57,473 nt of DNA from Actinomadura logoneensis (GTDB lineage: Bacteria; Actinomycetota; Actinomycetes; Streptosporangiales; Streptosporangiaceae): NCBI RefSeq assembly GCF_003428695.1, contig NZ_QURH01000037.1:1-57473 (forward strand). Direction: 5' to 3'. The notes under the pieces were generated by a model that saw only the letters and a program-made list of their open reading frames with translations, made no database searches and was not told the DNA's origin. Positions 8,938 to 17,243 of the stretch are shown here, in pieces (the stretch's first letter is position 1; each line of letters starts with the position of its first letter). A program made the translations under genes and the position numbers.

Positions 8938-10260
8938 TCAGGAGCGATCAAGGAAGGTGTCGAGGACCCGCACGCCGAAGCGCAGGCCGTCCACCGGAAC
9001 GCGCTCGTCCACGCCGTGGAACATTCCGGAAAAGTCCAATTCGGCCGGAAGTCGGAGCGGGGCGAAACCGTAGCAGCGCATACCGAGCCGGGCGAACGCC
9101 TTGGCGTCCGTTCCGCCGCTCAGGCAGTACGGGACGGGCAGCGCGCCCGGGTCCTCCGAGGTCAGGGCCGCCTCCATCGCCGCGACCAGGGCTCCCTCGT
9201 ACTCGGTCTCCACCGCGTGGTCGTGATGCACGAATTCGCGGCGGACGTCCGGTCCGAGCAATTCGTCCACGGTCGCGAAGAAGTCATCCTCATAACCGGG
9301 AAGGAAACGTCCGTCCACCTGCGCGGTCGCGCTCTGCGGAATGACATTCGTCTTATATCCGGCATCCAGCCGGGTCGGATTGAGCGTGTGCCGCAGCGTC
9401 GCGCCGATCATCCGCGCCAGCGGCCCGATCTCCGCGAGGCACCGCTCGGGGTTCTCCGGGTCGAACTCCACCCCGTACGCCAGGCAGGCCCGCTCCAGGA
9501 ACGCCCGGACGGTCTTGGTGAGCCGGATCGGGAACTCGTGCCGCCCCAGCCGTCCCACGGCCTCGGCGACGGCCGTCACCGCGTTGTCGGGATGCACCAT
9601 GGACCCGTGGCCGGCCGTCCCGTCGGCGGTCAGCCGCATCCACGCGATGCCCTTCTCCGCCGTCTCGATCAGGTACATCCGCCTGTCGCCGGGCACGGTC
9701 AGGCTGAACCCGCCGACCTCCCCGACGGCCTCGGTGCACCCCTCGAACAGTTCCGGATGCTCCTTGACCAGCCACTGCGCGCCCCACGTCCCGCCGGCCT
9801 CCTCGTCGGCCAGGAACGCCAGCACCACGTCCCGCGGGGGCCTGCGCCCCTCCCGCAGCCGCCGCCGGACGACCGCGAGCATCATCGCGTCCATGTCCTT
9901 CATGTCCACGGCCCCGCGCCCCCAGACGCAGCCGTCCGCGATCTCCCCGCCGAACGGGTCCCGCGTCCAGTCCTCCGCCCGCGCCGGGACGACGTCCAGA
10001 TGCCCGTGGAGCAGCAGCGCGTCCCGCGACGGGTCCTCGCCCTCGATCCGCACCACCACGCTGGCCCGGCCGGGATGCGACTCGAAGACCCGGGGCCGCA
10101 GCCCGACCTCCTCGAGCTGCCCGACGACGTACTCCGCCGCCTCCCGCTCCCCCGGCCCGGAGTGATCACCCGGATTGCTGGTGTCGATCCGGATCAGCTC
10201 CTGGCAGATCCGTACGACCTCGTCCTCGGCCTCCGGCAGACCCACGGCAACCACCCTCAT
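8938..10260 (-). CDS. M20/M25/M40 family metallo-hydrolase
   Basis: A 440-residue zinc-dependent amidohydrolase of the ArgE/DapE/CPG2 type, cytoplasmic, no signal peptide. Metal-binding motifs are in order: LLLHGHLDVVPA (about residue 84), WGRGAVDMKDMDAM (about 110), FLADEEAGG with the catalytic and metal glutamates (about 150), and the dimerisation domain beginning near GIAWMRLTADGTAGHGS (about 210). The C-terminal CLSGGTDAKAF contributes another ligand region. This subclass is usually annotated simply as M20 peptidase, and substrate cannot be read from sequence. The start has GAGGA four to five bases upstream. It is transcribed away from the tRNA-Leu gene with about 110 bases between. Confidence 0.92.
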   Translation of the reverse strand: MRVVAVGLPEAEDEVVRICQELIRIDTSNPGDHSGPGEREAAEYVVGQLEEVGLRPRVFESHPGRASVVVRIEGEDPSRDALLLHGHLDVVPARAEDWTRDPFGGEIADGCVWGRGAVDMKDMDAMMLAVVRRRLREGRRPPRDVVLAFLADEEAGGTWGAQWLVKEHPELFEGCTEAVGEVGGFSLTVPGDRRMYLIETAEKGIAWMRLTADGTAGHGSMVHPDNAVTAVAEAVGRLGRHEFPIRLTKTVRAFLERACLAYGVEFDPENPERCLAEIGPLARMIGATLRHTLNPTRLDAGYKTNVIPQSATAQVDGRFLPGYEDDFFATVDELLGPDVRREFVHHDHAVETEYEGALVAAMEAALTSEDPGALPVPYCLSGGTDAKAFARLGMRCYGFAPLRLPAELDFSGMFHGVDERVPVDGLRFGVRVLDTFLDRS

Positions 10261-10372
10261 CCGTCCTCGCGCCTACCCGACCATGGTGCCCCCACGATCG
10301 ACTTCGCCGCGACTCCCGACCTTTGGTACAGTGAAGCCCGCCGCCGCAGCCACGAGCTGCGGCGCCACACCG

Positions 10373-10458
10373 GTCCGGGTGGCGGAATAGGCAGACGCGC
10401 TAGCTTGAGGTGCTAGTGCCCTTTACGGGGCATGGGGGTTCAAGTCCCCCCTCGGACA
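10373..10458 (+). tRNA. tRNA-Leu (anticodon GAG)
   Basis: A complete class II tRNA. The acceptor GTCCGGG pairs with CTCGGAC (one G-U pair), then a D arm with GCG/CGC, an anticodon stem CTAGC/GCTAG with loop TTGAGGT giving anticodon GAG, a long variable arm (TGCCC..GGGCA region) and a T arm GGGGG-TTCAAGT-CCCCC. Discriminator A is at 10458 and CCA is not encoded. A perfect terminator follows nine bases later. The gene borders a stretch that looks like a genomic island. Confidence 0.97.
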
Positions 10459-10466
10459 CGTCATAG

Positions 10467-10500
10467 CAAAGCGGGAGAAGTGCACACTTCTCCCGCTTTG
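10467..10500 (+). terminator. rho-independent terminator of tRNA-Leu
   Basis: A perfect 16-bp inverted repeat (CAAAGCGGGAGAAGTG and its complement) separated by two bases, followed by TTGTGTTT. This is the clearest intrinsic terminator in the window. Confidence 0.92.
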
Positions 10501-10664
10501 TTGTGTTTCGGCGGCGGGCGCCCGTAGTTCAGTTCCGTCAGGACACGGATGGCAGATCCCCGGGGCGACCGGCGTCAGGTTCGCCCGCTGCGGCTTGGTC
10601 GAGTGAAGTCGACGAAACCTCGCGAAGACCCGCGTCATCCCCAGGCATGCATGGCCCCTCGTTC

Positions 10665-10697
10665 ACTAGCATGCCAACTAGCATGCCAACTAGCATG
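10665..10697 (+). repeat. three 12-bp direct repeats upstream of the AlbA_2 gene
   Basis: The unit ACTAGCATGCCA occurs twice perfectly and a third time nearly complete (the ninth base of the unit is followed by G instead of C), with no spacer. The last copy ends 20 bases before the ATG of the AlbA_2 gene. Each copy contains the palindrome GCATGC or its start. It may be a cluster of operator sites or a leader element. Confidence 0.75.
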
Positions 10698-10717
10698 GTG
10701 GTGGACGGGGAGATGAG

Positions 10718-12469
10718 ATGCTGGACGGGGAACTCTCCGAGATCGTCGACAACCTTCGCGTCATCGGTGCGGACATCGCCGACGTCGAGGTGAAGAAGGC
10801 TCTTGGTGGCCTGCCCAAATCGCTTCGCGAGACCATCTCGGCGTTCGCCAACACCGCGGGCGGCATCGTCATCCTGGGGTTGGACGAAGCCCAGGGCTTC
10901 AGCGCGACAGGACTGATCGATGCCGCGAAGCTGGCAGCCGACCTGGGCTCCATGTGCTCAGAGGACATGGAGCCACCGATCCGGCCGCTCGTCAAGATTC
11001 ACACCTTCGAAGGGGCCCAGGTCCTGGTCGCGGAGATCCCCGAACTCGACCCCGCCCAGAAGCCCTGCTACTCACGTGGTGCCGGCATCACCAAAGGCAG
11101 CTATATCAGGGTGGGCGATGGCGATCGCCGTCTCTCCGCCTATGAGGTCCAGGTCATGCTGTCCTCACGTGGACAGCCTCGCGAGGACGAACAGGGCGTC
11201 CCCGGCGTCGGCCTGGACAACCTCGACGCGGCCGGGGTCGAGGCCCTGGTCGCCAGGTTGAGGACCAGCAGACCGTACGCGTTCAAGGACCTCGACCGTC
11301 TCGCGGTGCTGCGCCGTGCCAAGGTACTTGTCCCCGGTGACGACGGTAAGGACTTGGTGTCGCTGGCGGGGTTGCTGGCATTGGGGGACTACCCGCAGGA
11401 GCACTTCCCTCAGTTGAGAGTCAGCTTCGTCCACTACCCCACCGGGAGCGGCCCGACGTCCAGCGAGAGGTTTCTGGACAACGTGACCTTGGAAGGCCCG
11501 ATCCCGGTCATGGTGCGAGACAGCCTGGCGGCCATTCGCCGGAACATGTCCCGCCGGGCGGTCATCGCCGGTGCTGGTCGGCAGGACGTCTGGGAGTACC
11601 CGGAGACAGCGCTGCGGGAGGCGGTCGTCAACGCCCTGGTCCACCGGGACCTGTCCCCCAGCGCCCGGGGAACGCAAGTCCAGATCGAGATGTACCCCGA
11701 CCGGCTGGTCATCCGTAACGCCGGCGGGCTGTTCGGGCCTGTCACGATCGACAGCCTCGGCGAGGAGGGAATCTCCTCGGCCCGCAACGCCACGCTCATC
11801 AAAATCCTGGAGGACGTCCCTCTCCCTGGCGAGACCCGCACCGTCTGCGAGAACCGTGGGTCGGGCATCCGCTCCATGCTGGACTCCCTGCGCGCCGCCG
11901 GCATGAGCCCGCCCCAGTTCACCGACAAGATCTCTTCGTTCCTTGTTGCCTTCCCCAACCACACCCTGCTGAGCGAGGAGACGATCAGCTGGATCCGAAG
12001 CCTGGGCGAGCGCGGACTGACCGACGGCCAGTGCATCGCCCTCGCCCTGCTGCGGGACGAAGGGGTCCTCGACAACCGCACCTACCGCGACGCCACCGGA
12101 GTCGACTCCCGCGTGGCCACCGGCGAACTCCAAGACCTCGTCGCCCGCGAGCTCATCGTCCAGACCGGAACCCGTCGCTGGGCCAGGTACCAGCTGGCGC
12201 AGCGACACACCTCAGTGAAAGGCCGTCCCGCGCGGGCCGACCGCAGACCCGAGCTGCTCGCGGCACTCGGCGACGAGAGCCTGTCTCGCGCCGAGTTGGT
12301 CGCACGGACCGGCCTGAGCGACCAGACAGTCCGGCGATGGCTGAAGATCATGCGCGACGAGGGTGCCGTCGAGCTGGTCGGCGACAGTCCCAAGAGCATC
12401 CACGTGCGCTACCGCCGCACACGCCAAGAGCCGCTGTTCGGCCCTGAATCTCCACCAAGCCCCACCTGA
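10718..12469 (+). CDS. AlbA_2/Schlafen-type DNA- or RNA-binding ATPase (RecG-like ATP-binding protein)
   Basis: A 583-residue cytoplasmic protein. Residues about 10-135 form an AlbA_2 (Schlafen-like) domain with the hallmark SAFANTAGGIVILGLDE. Residues about 290-400 carry a GHKL-type ATP-binding region with ALREAVVNALVHRD, VIRNAGGLFG, SARNATLIKIL and ENRGSGIRSM, the arrangement usually labelled HATPase_c_4. The C-terminal 150 residues contain two winged-helix-like parts (for example DQTVRRWLKIMRDEGAVELVG). Such proteins are annotated as ATP-binding or transcriptional regulators and several relatives occur in phage-defence islands. The start is supported by GGGGAG seven bases upstream. The gene sits between tRNA-Leu and a NYN-LOTUS gene, in visibly less GC-rich DNA than the flanks. 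Confidence 0.85.
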   Translation: MLDGELSEIVDNLRVIGADIADVEVKKALGGLPKSLRETISAFANTAGGIVILGLDEAQGFSATGLIDAAKLAADLGSMCSEDMEPPIRPLVKIHTFEGAQVLVAEIPELDPAQKPCYSRGAGITKGSYIRVGDGDRRLSAYEVQVMLSSRGQPREDEQGVPGVGLDNLDAAGVEALVARLRTSRPYAFKDLDRLAVLRRAKVLVPGDDGKDLVSLAGLLALGDYPQEHFPQLRVSFVHYPTGSGPTSSERFLDNVTLEGPIPVMVRDSLAAIRRNMSRRAVIAGAGRQDVWEYPETALREAVVNALVHRDLSPSARGTQVQIEMYPDRLVIRNAGGLFGPVTIDSLGEEGISSARNATLIKILEDVPLPGETRTVCENRGSGIRSMLDSLRAAGMSPPQFTDKISSFLVAFPNHTLLSEETISWIRSLGERGLTDGQCIALALLRDEGVLDNRTYRDATGVDSRVATGELQDLVARELIVQTGTRRWARYQLAQRHTSVKGRPARADRRPELLAALGDESLSRAELVARTGLSDQTVRRWLKIMRDEGAVELVGDSPKSIHVRYRRTRQEPLFGPESPPSPT

Positions 12470-12841
12470 CACAAGACGGTTCTGGCAGGTGCCTCGCCCA
12501 AAACATGAGCCTCTGGCCTACCGCGTTGTCAGGAACGACAGAAACCGGCGTGTAGCGGAATCAGGCTTCGGGCGACCGGCTGTAGCTGACCATCGACACG
12601 GCTACCCGCCCAACCAGATGCGGCTTATGCAGTGCGCCAACGACGCCAGAGCCTTCGACCGCACTGGCCAGAAGGGGTCACGCACCGACATCATGGCCGC
12701 CGCCGCGTCCTAGGTTATTGCCGAACTGACCTGGACAACGACCCTCGAATGGCGTGCAGTGAAGATGGAAGCATGATCTTCCACAGCTCCCCCCTGGCGA
12801 GACGCCCCTTAAGGAAGATGCAGCGGCGCTAGGTTGCTGCC
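12470..12841. other. intergenic region with possible leaderless promoter
   Basis: About 370 bases without a convincing gene. Short frames here lack family features. Just before the NYN gene, TAGGTT at 12831-12836 is followed by six bases and ATG, the spacing of actinobacterial leaderless promoters. A similar string (CTAGGTTATTGCC) occurs near 12711. No terminator for the AlbA_2 gene was found. Confidence 0.4.
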
Positions 12842-14140
12842 ATGCATCACACGCGGACTGCACTGTATTTGGATTTCGACAATGTATTCAGCGGGCTGTG
12901 TGAGTTGGACCCGCTGGCGGCTGAGCGATTCGCGACCGACCCCGGGGCGTGGCTGCGGCGTCTATCGGAGATATCGGATTCCGGGGAGCGGCGGCGGTGG
13001 CTTGTGCTGCGGTGCTACCTGAATCCCGGCGGCAGCCTCCGGATGGGTACGGAGCGTAAGCAGTTCCACCGCTACCGGGCCGCGTTCGTTCGAGCCGGGT
13101 TCGATGTTGTCGACTGCCCGCGCTACAACGCCACCAAGAACGGCGCGGACATCAGGGTGGTCGTCGACGCGATCGATGCGCTGTCAACGGAGCCGGTGTG
13201 TGAGGAGTTCATCATCGCCTCGGGCGACTCTGACATGACGCCGCTGCTCCAACGGCTGCGGCGCGCGGACCGGCGCACGCTCATCATGTCGCCGCTGGAC
13301 GCGGCCGAGGCGTACACCTCGATCGCCGACCAGGTACTCAACGGCCATCAGATGCTCGCGCTCGTCCAAGGTGAATCCATCGATCTCGACGACGACCCGA
13401 GCGAAGAGATCACGTTGCAAGGGGACGGCGCATGGCATCCGGAACCCGTTTCCGCCCATAGCTCGGACGCTTACGGCTCGGACGCTTACGGCTCGTTCAG
13501 GTCGATCGTGACGCGGGAGTACGACAGCGCCGCCGAACCGCTCAACCTCGCCTCGCTGGCACAGCAGGTGCGCAACGAACTGGGCCCCGCTGCGATCGGT
13601 CCGAACTGGTTTGGTCTCGGTGGCTTCTCGAGGGCACTGGTGAGCCTGAAACTGCCAGGCATGTCTCTTTCCCAACACCTACTGTGGGACCGGAACCGGC
13701 ACCAGCCCCCCGAGGGCGGCATGCAGAAAGTGCCGGTGCCGGAGCCCATCGAGCGTCTCCGCGATCTGATGAACCTGCCCCGGCTCCCCCAGGACTGGTG
13801 GCCCGCTGTCTACGGCGCGCTCTCCGACTACGCATCCGAGCACACGTTCAACATGACCGAGTGCACTGCATGGTCGCGGGACAGGCTCTCGGACTACGGC
13901 CTGCGAGTGAGCCGCCAGCACATCGGGTTCGTCGTGAACGGCGCGGCCAGAGGTGGTTCCCCGCTCTACAAGGACCCGCCGCCGACCGCGGAAGAGATCG
14001 GTGAGGCGTTTGTACGCAGCGTGCTGAAGCGCATTGAGTCAAGCGAGGCGGTGTTCTCCGAGGAGGACCTCGCCGTCGTCAAGGAGTGGCTGGACGCGCC
14101 GATGGATCATGTGGCAAGCGTCCCGGAGCAGGGGCACTGA
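12842..14140 (+). CDS. NYN domain (PIN-like RNase) protein with LOTUS/OST-HTH-like C-terminus
   Basis: A 432-residue cytoplasmic protein. Residues about 5-175 form a NYN/LabA-like PIN-fold domain, with acidic motifs in order: ALYLDFDNVF, KNGADIRVVVDAID and FIIASGDSDMTPLLQRL, followed by GRRTLIM-type strand residues. These Asp residues would bind the metal for ribonuclease activity. Residues about 215-290 (FRSIVTREYDSA..LASLAQQVRNEL..FSRALVSLKLPG) resemble an OST-HTH/LOTUS RNA-binding domain, and a related helical segment follows at about 305-420. NYN-LOTUS proteins are thought to act in RNA processing or decay. The ATG has no clear Shine-Dalgarno and may be leaderless. It lies 370 bases after the AlbA_2 ATPase on the same strand, and co-function is inferred only from neighbourhood. 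Confidence 0.85.
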   Translation: MHHTRTALYLDFDNVFSGLCELDPLAAERFATDPGAWLRRLSEISDSGERRRWLVLRCYLNPGGSLRMGTERKQFHRYRAAFVRAGFDVVDCPRYNATKNGADIRVVVDAIDALSTEPVCEEFIIASGDSDMTPLLQRLRRADRRTLIMSPLDAAEAYTSIADQVLNGHQMLALVQGESIDLDDDPSEEITLQGDGAWHPEPVSAHSSDAYGSDAYGSFRSIVTREYDSAAEPLNLASLAQQVRNELGPAAIGPNWFGLGGFSRALVSLKLPGMSLSQHLLWDRNRHQPPEGGMQKVPVPEPIERLRDLMNLPRLPQDWWPAVYGALSDYASEHTFNMTECTAWSRDRLSDYGLRVSRQHIGFVVNGAARGGSPLYKDPPPTAEEIGEAFVRSVLKRIESSEAVFSEEDLAVVKEWLDAPMDHVASVPEQGH

Positions 14141-14969
14141 ACTCAGAGCGGATAGGCTCCCTCCACACTCCAACAACAGGGCTACCCGCCCACCCGAATC
14201 CTGTGGGGTTCGCTGACGGGGCACCACGTGGGCCATGTGCGGGCGGTGGTGATTACCCCGGCGACACGAACCGCCTACACATGACGCCGGGGTCACGTCG
14301 TCGGGAACGGTAGGACGGCGGTGGATAGGAGGATCGGGGTTGGGGTAACGGGCCTGATCCCCCTCGAACACGTACCGCTGCCGCATGGTCGGCGGGGTCG
14401 GATGTCGGAAGGTCCGCGTTGGAGTGATCTCAACGCGGACCTTTCTGCTTCCTGGGTGGCAGGTGAGGCGGGTGTCGAGCTGCTCGTACAGGCGGTATTT
14501 CTCGGCGGTGTCAGCGCCCGTGATCGCGCGCTTGATCCCGCCTGCGGCCTCGATCAGTTGGGTGATCTCTTCTTCGCTCATGAGCTCGCCACAGCCGCGT
14601 GCAGCTCGCGGAGCGTCTCCTTGAGCCGGTGCGGGGCCAGCCGTCTCCTGATTCAGGTATCCAGCCCGTGCACGCCTGATCGACTGAAGCATCGGCCTGA
14701 GCCGGGCATCTCGACGACTTCGCGTAGCGACAGCTGACCGTCGCTCAGGCTTACGACCTCTACGAGCCGGTCAGCGAACGTCAGGGCCGATCTCTGAACA
14801 TCACCACTTTCGCGTCCGGGTCTTGGTGAGGGGCGAATGCGATGGCATGGGCGCACGTTCGTCGTGATCGAAGGGGTGCCGAATCCGCGGGATGCTCGTT
14901 CAGTGACGCCGTGGCGTTGTTCCCCGTCGCGTCAGGAATCGGGCTGCGGCCGGGCCTGGGAGGGGCTGT
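14141..14969. other. gene-poor stretch after the NYN gene with recombinase remnant
   Basis: About 830 bases of mostly degenerate sequence. Apart from the recombinase-like fragment at 14405-14645 I see no intact gene, hairpin or repeat. It probably marks the right part of a decayed mobile element. I searched by eye for a second copy of the tRNA-Leu 3' end as an attachment site and did not find one. Confidence 0.4.
14405..14645 (-). pseudogene. remnant of a large serine recombinase C-terminus
   Basis: The minus-strand peptide from about 14581 down reads MSEEEITQLIEAAGGIKRAI, then TGADTAEKYRLYEQLDTRL, TCHPGSRKVRVE. The pattern E-I-..-L-..-ADxxxKxxxYxxLxxxLTxxPxxxxVRxE is that of the extreme C-terminus of actinobacterial large serine recombinases. 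Just upstream, in a different minus frame, HRLKETLRELHAAVAS would extend it, suggesting a frameshift. The catalytic domain and zinc ribbon are absent, so it is a fragment. It supports past integration of a mobile element between tRNA-Leu and here. Confidence 0.55.
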
Positions 14970-16154
14970 TTAGGCGGGAGGGCATACGTGGGTCGCTGAG
15001 GAATCCTGGTAGGCGTCCGCCAGGCATCGTCCCTGGTACTGCTGGGCGAAGGCGTTGGGGTGCAGCGACTCCTGCTGGAAGCCCTGACTGATCTTCATGC
15101 CCGCGGTGCCGTAGCGCACCCACTCCATTTCCTCGGCGAGCTTGCTGGCGTCCTCGCGGGGGCCGGCCTGGCGGGTGCCGTTCTCACAGAGGGCGTGGCC
15201 TTCCAACGCATGGAGCATGCTGAGGAAGCTGACCTTCTTTCGTTCGGCGACGCCTTGGAGCATTTTGTCGATCGCGGGGGCCAGGGTGTCGTGCATGAGG
15301 TCGAAGTCGGCGTTCCACAGGGGGCATCCGCCCGCCAGGGTCCGCTTGGTGGCCTTGCCTCCGCCGTCCTCGGGGAAGATGTCCCGCACTTTGGCGCCGG
15401 GCGGTACCGGCGAAGGATAGGACTGCAAGATCAGCTTGTAGGCGTCAGGGGCGGAACCCGCCTCCTGCATCACCTGGCGGACCCTGTCGATTACTTTTCC
15501 GACGTTGGCGGCCACCTGCGGCAGCTGCTGGAGCATCCTGTCGCCTTCTCCGGTCGAGGCGCAGGATCCGGCCTTGGCCATGTACAGCTCGGTGCACCTG
15601 CGCAGGAAGCCCGAGACGTTCAGGTCGTTGCCGCCGATCGAGATCACGATGAGCTTCACCTGCTGGGCGGAGGCCGCGTCCTGGAGCAACCGGGCCTGGG
15701 GCTCCTTGTTCTCCTTGTACGGCTCGCTGAGGATGTGCCTGCTCTCGGCTCCCGAGCAGGCCAGGTTGACGGGCGTGAGAGGGATCTGCCCGGCACCATG
15801 GATCTCGGCGACGTCGGAACGATGGCACCCGGTCGTAGTGGGACTGTCCCGATCGACCGCGGTTCCGTCATAGACCCTGGTCGGGTCGTACCGGCAGACC
15901 GCCGCCACCCGATAAGCCGCGCGGTCGGTACCGCCGCGGGTGCAGAAGGGCGCGGCGATCAGGTCGGCGTTGCCCCACCACCGGCCGGCCTCGCCTGAGA
16001 TGAAACTGTCTCCCAGCGACACCGCCACCGGGGCTTGGAGTCCGGTGTGGTGCCGCTGGTCGACGGCGGCGGCGGCGGTGAGCGTCCCCATTGCCCCTAA
16101 GGCCACGGGGGTGGCCAGGGCCAGGAACGCCGCTGATATCCGAGTGTGGAACAT
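14970..16154 (-). CDS. secreted SGNH/GDSL hydrolase
   Basis: A 394-residue exported esterase/lipase-type enzyme. I chose the ATG at 16154, which gives a clean signal peptide (MFHTRISAAFLALATP, cleavage near AAAAV at about residue 31); longer versions add non-homologous sequence. Block I is VSLGDSFISGE with the nucleophile at about Ser50, block III GGND follows VISIGGNDLNVSG near residue 180, and the C-terminal ESLHPNAFAQQ supplies the histidine. The spacing matches actinomycete SGNH hydrolases with several disulfides (Cys at FCTRG, VCRYD, TGCH, ACSGAE, RRCTE, GSCAS). Substrate is unknown. It stands alone, with a hairpin upstream that ends the neighbouring leftward operon. Confidence 0.88.
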   Translation of the reverse strand: MFHTRISAAFLALATPVALGAMGTLTAAAAVDQRHHTGLQAPVAVSLGDSFISGEAGRWWGNADLIAAPFCTRGGTDRAAYRVAAVCRYDPTRVYDGTAVDRDSPTTTGCHRSDVAEIHGAGQIPLTPVNLACSGAESRHILSEPYKENKEPQARLLQDAASAQQVKLIVISIGGNDLNVSGFLRRCTELYMAKAGSCASTGEGDRMLQQLPQVAANVGKVIDRVRQVMQEAGSAPDAYKLILQSYPSPVPPGAKVRDIFPEDGGGKATKRTLAGGCPLWNADFDLMHDTLAPAIDKMLQGVAERKKVSFLSMLHALEGHALCENGTRQAGPREDASKLAEEMEWVRYGTAGMKISQGFQQESLHPNAFAQQYQGRCLADAYQDSSATHVCPPA

Positions 16155-16254
16155 GCTGAGCACCGTCTTTCTCGGGGCAGATGATGGCGGGCTCGGCGTT
16201 GGGGCTTGTACCGGTACCGCCGACACTTGGTGAATCGGCTCGCTGCGGCCCTCA

Positions 16255-16292
16255 GGACGCGTCCTCGAAGGGGCTGTCGCGAGGACGCGTCC
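16255..16292 (-). terminator. hairpin after the YidB-like operon
   Basis: Perfect 13-bp arms (GGACGCGTCCTCG and its complement) around a 12-base loop, about 90 bases past the stop of the YidB-like gene. No U-tract is visible. It lies just upstream of the SGNH hydrolase start and could also influence that promoter region. Confidence 0.65.
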
Positions 16293-16382
16293 GGGTTGCA
16301 TCTTGGAAGGGTTCGGGGCGGGGAGTCCGATCCCCTCACGGAGCGGACGGGTTGTTTCCTGGGCGAGGACGAGGCGTGCTCG

Positions 16383-16658
16383 TCAGTCGCCGCCGGGCAG
16401 TTCTCCGCCGGGGGTAAGAGCGTCGGCGATGGTGGGCAGTTCCCGGGCGAGCTGGTCGGCCAGCTCCTCCACGGTCATCCCGGCCTCCTCGGCCGCTTCC
16501 CGCAGGACCTCTTCTGGCAGGGCGCTCCGCAGCTGCTCGCCGGTGACGGGGCTGTTGTCGGTGTCGTCACTGATCCAGCTTCCGACCTGGTCGGCCAGCC
16601 CGGCGCGGGCCAGCTCCACCAGCATCTGCCCGAGCTCGGTCGTCTTGATCTCCGCCAT
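16383..16658 (-). CDS. YidB-like (DUF937) small protein
   Basis: A 91-residue acidic protein containing LARAGLADQVGSWISDD, PVTGEQLRSALPEEVLREAA and EELADQLARELPTIADALTPGG. This order, ending in an L-P-x-x-x-D-x-L-T-P-x-G motif, matches the YidB/DUF937 family, helical proteins of unclear function. The ATG at 16658 shares its A with the TGA of the upstream gene, so the two are translationally coupled; a GTG one codon earlier is also possible. No signal peptide is seen. An intrinsic hairpin follows at 16255-16292. Confidence 0.75.
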   Translation of the reverse strand: MAEIKTTELGQMLVELARAGLADQVGSWISDDTDNSPVTGEQLRSALPEEVLREAAEEAGMTVEELADQLARELPTIADALTPGGELPGGD

Positions 16659-16855
16659 CACTTCCCACCCTTCTTGGACTCAGCCGTCTTGGCCTGGTCG
16701 GCCAACTTGGCCGCGGCTGCCTGGCCCAGCTGCTTGACCTGCTCGCGCACCTGCGGATCGGACGCGGCCTGCCTGGCCCGCTCCTTGGCCTGTTTGGCGA
16801 GTTCGGCAGCGAGTTTCCGCGCGAAGATCTTGGCGACGGTTCCCAGGATTCCCAC
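16658..16855 (-). CDS. small basic helical protein, coupled to YidB-like gene
   Basis: A 65-residue protein from GTG 16855, with GGAGGGA a few bases upstream. It is Ala/Lys/Arg/Gln-rich (KLAAELAKQAKERARQAA, then QVREQVKQLGQAAAAKLA) and is predicted to form one long amphipathic or coiled-coil helix with a Lys-rich C-terminus (ESKKGGK). I do not recognise a family. Its stop overlaps the start of the YidB-like gene by one base, so the two proteins are probably made together and may interact. A longer in-frame upstream extension exists but has no protein-like sequence and no ribosome binding site. Confidence 0.6.
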   Translation of the reverse strand: MGILGTVAKIFARKLAAELAKQAKERARQAASDPQVREQVKQLGQAAAAKLADQAKTAESKKGGK

Positions 16856-17126
16856 GGGTCCCTCCACTCTCTGTCGTCGGGCACCGCAGGGAGTTATGGC
16901 GTCACCGCTGGGGCCGCAAACTGCCTGGTCCCGCTCGGTCAGGCTGTTGTCACCTGGGCGGACGCCGCGCCATCCCCGCAGCCATCGTTCGATGGCACCC
17001 CTCCGCAAGGAAGCTGAGATCCCTCCGCCCGGATCTCTTTCTTGTTGAGGTAGGACGTGCGCTCGACGTGCGGCCGTGAGCGCACGGGCTTCCGGATGGG
17101 TGATGTTGAGGTGGGGTTCCGCGCCC

Positions 17127-17225
17127 CGCCCGGACGAGATCGTGAACGTCGTCGCCTTCCTGGCCTCCCCGGAGGCGAGCTGGGTGACCGGCCGGAACAT
17201 CCGCGTCAACGGCGGCGTGATCTGA
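17127..17225 (+). pseudogene. C-terminal fragment of a short-chain dehydrogenase/reductase
   Basis: In one plus-strand frame 32 codons read RPDEIVNVVAFLASPEAS, then WVTGRNIRVNGGVI and a stop. This is the standard C-terminal signature of SDR family oxidoreductases (x-x-E-I-A-x-x-V-x-F-L-A-S-x-x-A-x-x-I-T-G-x-x-x-x-V-D/N-G-G). The upstream frame bears no similarity to the Rossmann core, so the 5' part of the gene has been lost. A perfect hairpin follows, probably the original terminator. Confidence 0.75.
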
Positions 17226-17243
17226 CCTCCGTCTGAGCCTGGT

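Noticed and set aside
10423..10638. Minus-strand frame ending RGDLNPHAP over the tRNA-Leu gene
   Set aside because: This ending is a frequent artefact of translating the reverse strand of tRNA-Leu; the frame has no ribosome binding site and covers the tRNA and its terminator.
10373..14969. Second attachment site as a copy of the tRNA-Leu 3' end
   Set aside because: No repeat of the T-arm/acceptor sequence was found by eye on either side, so the island boundary is not proven.
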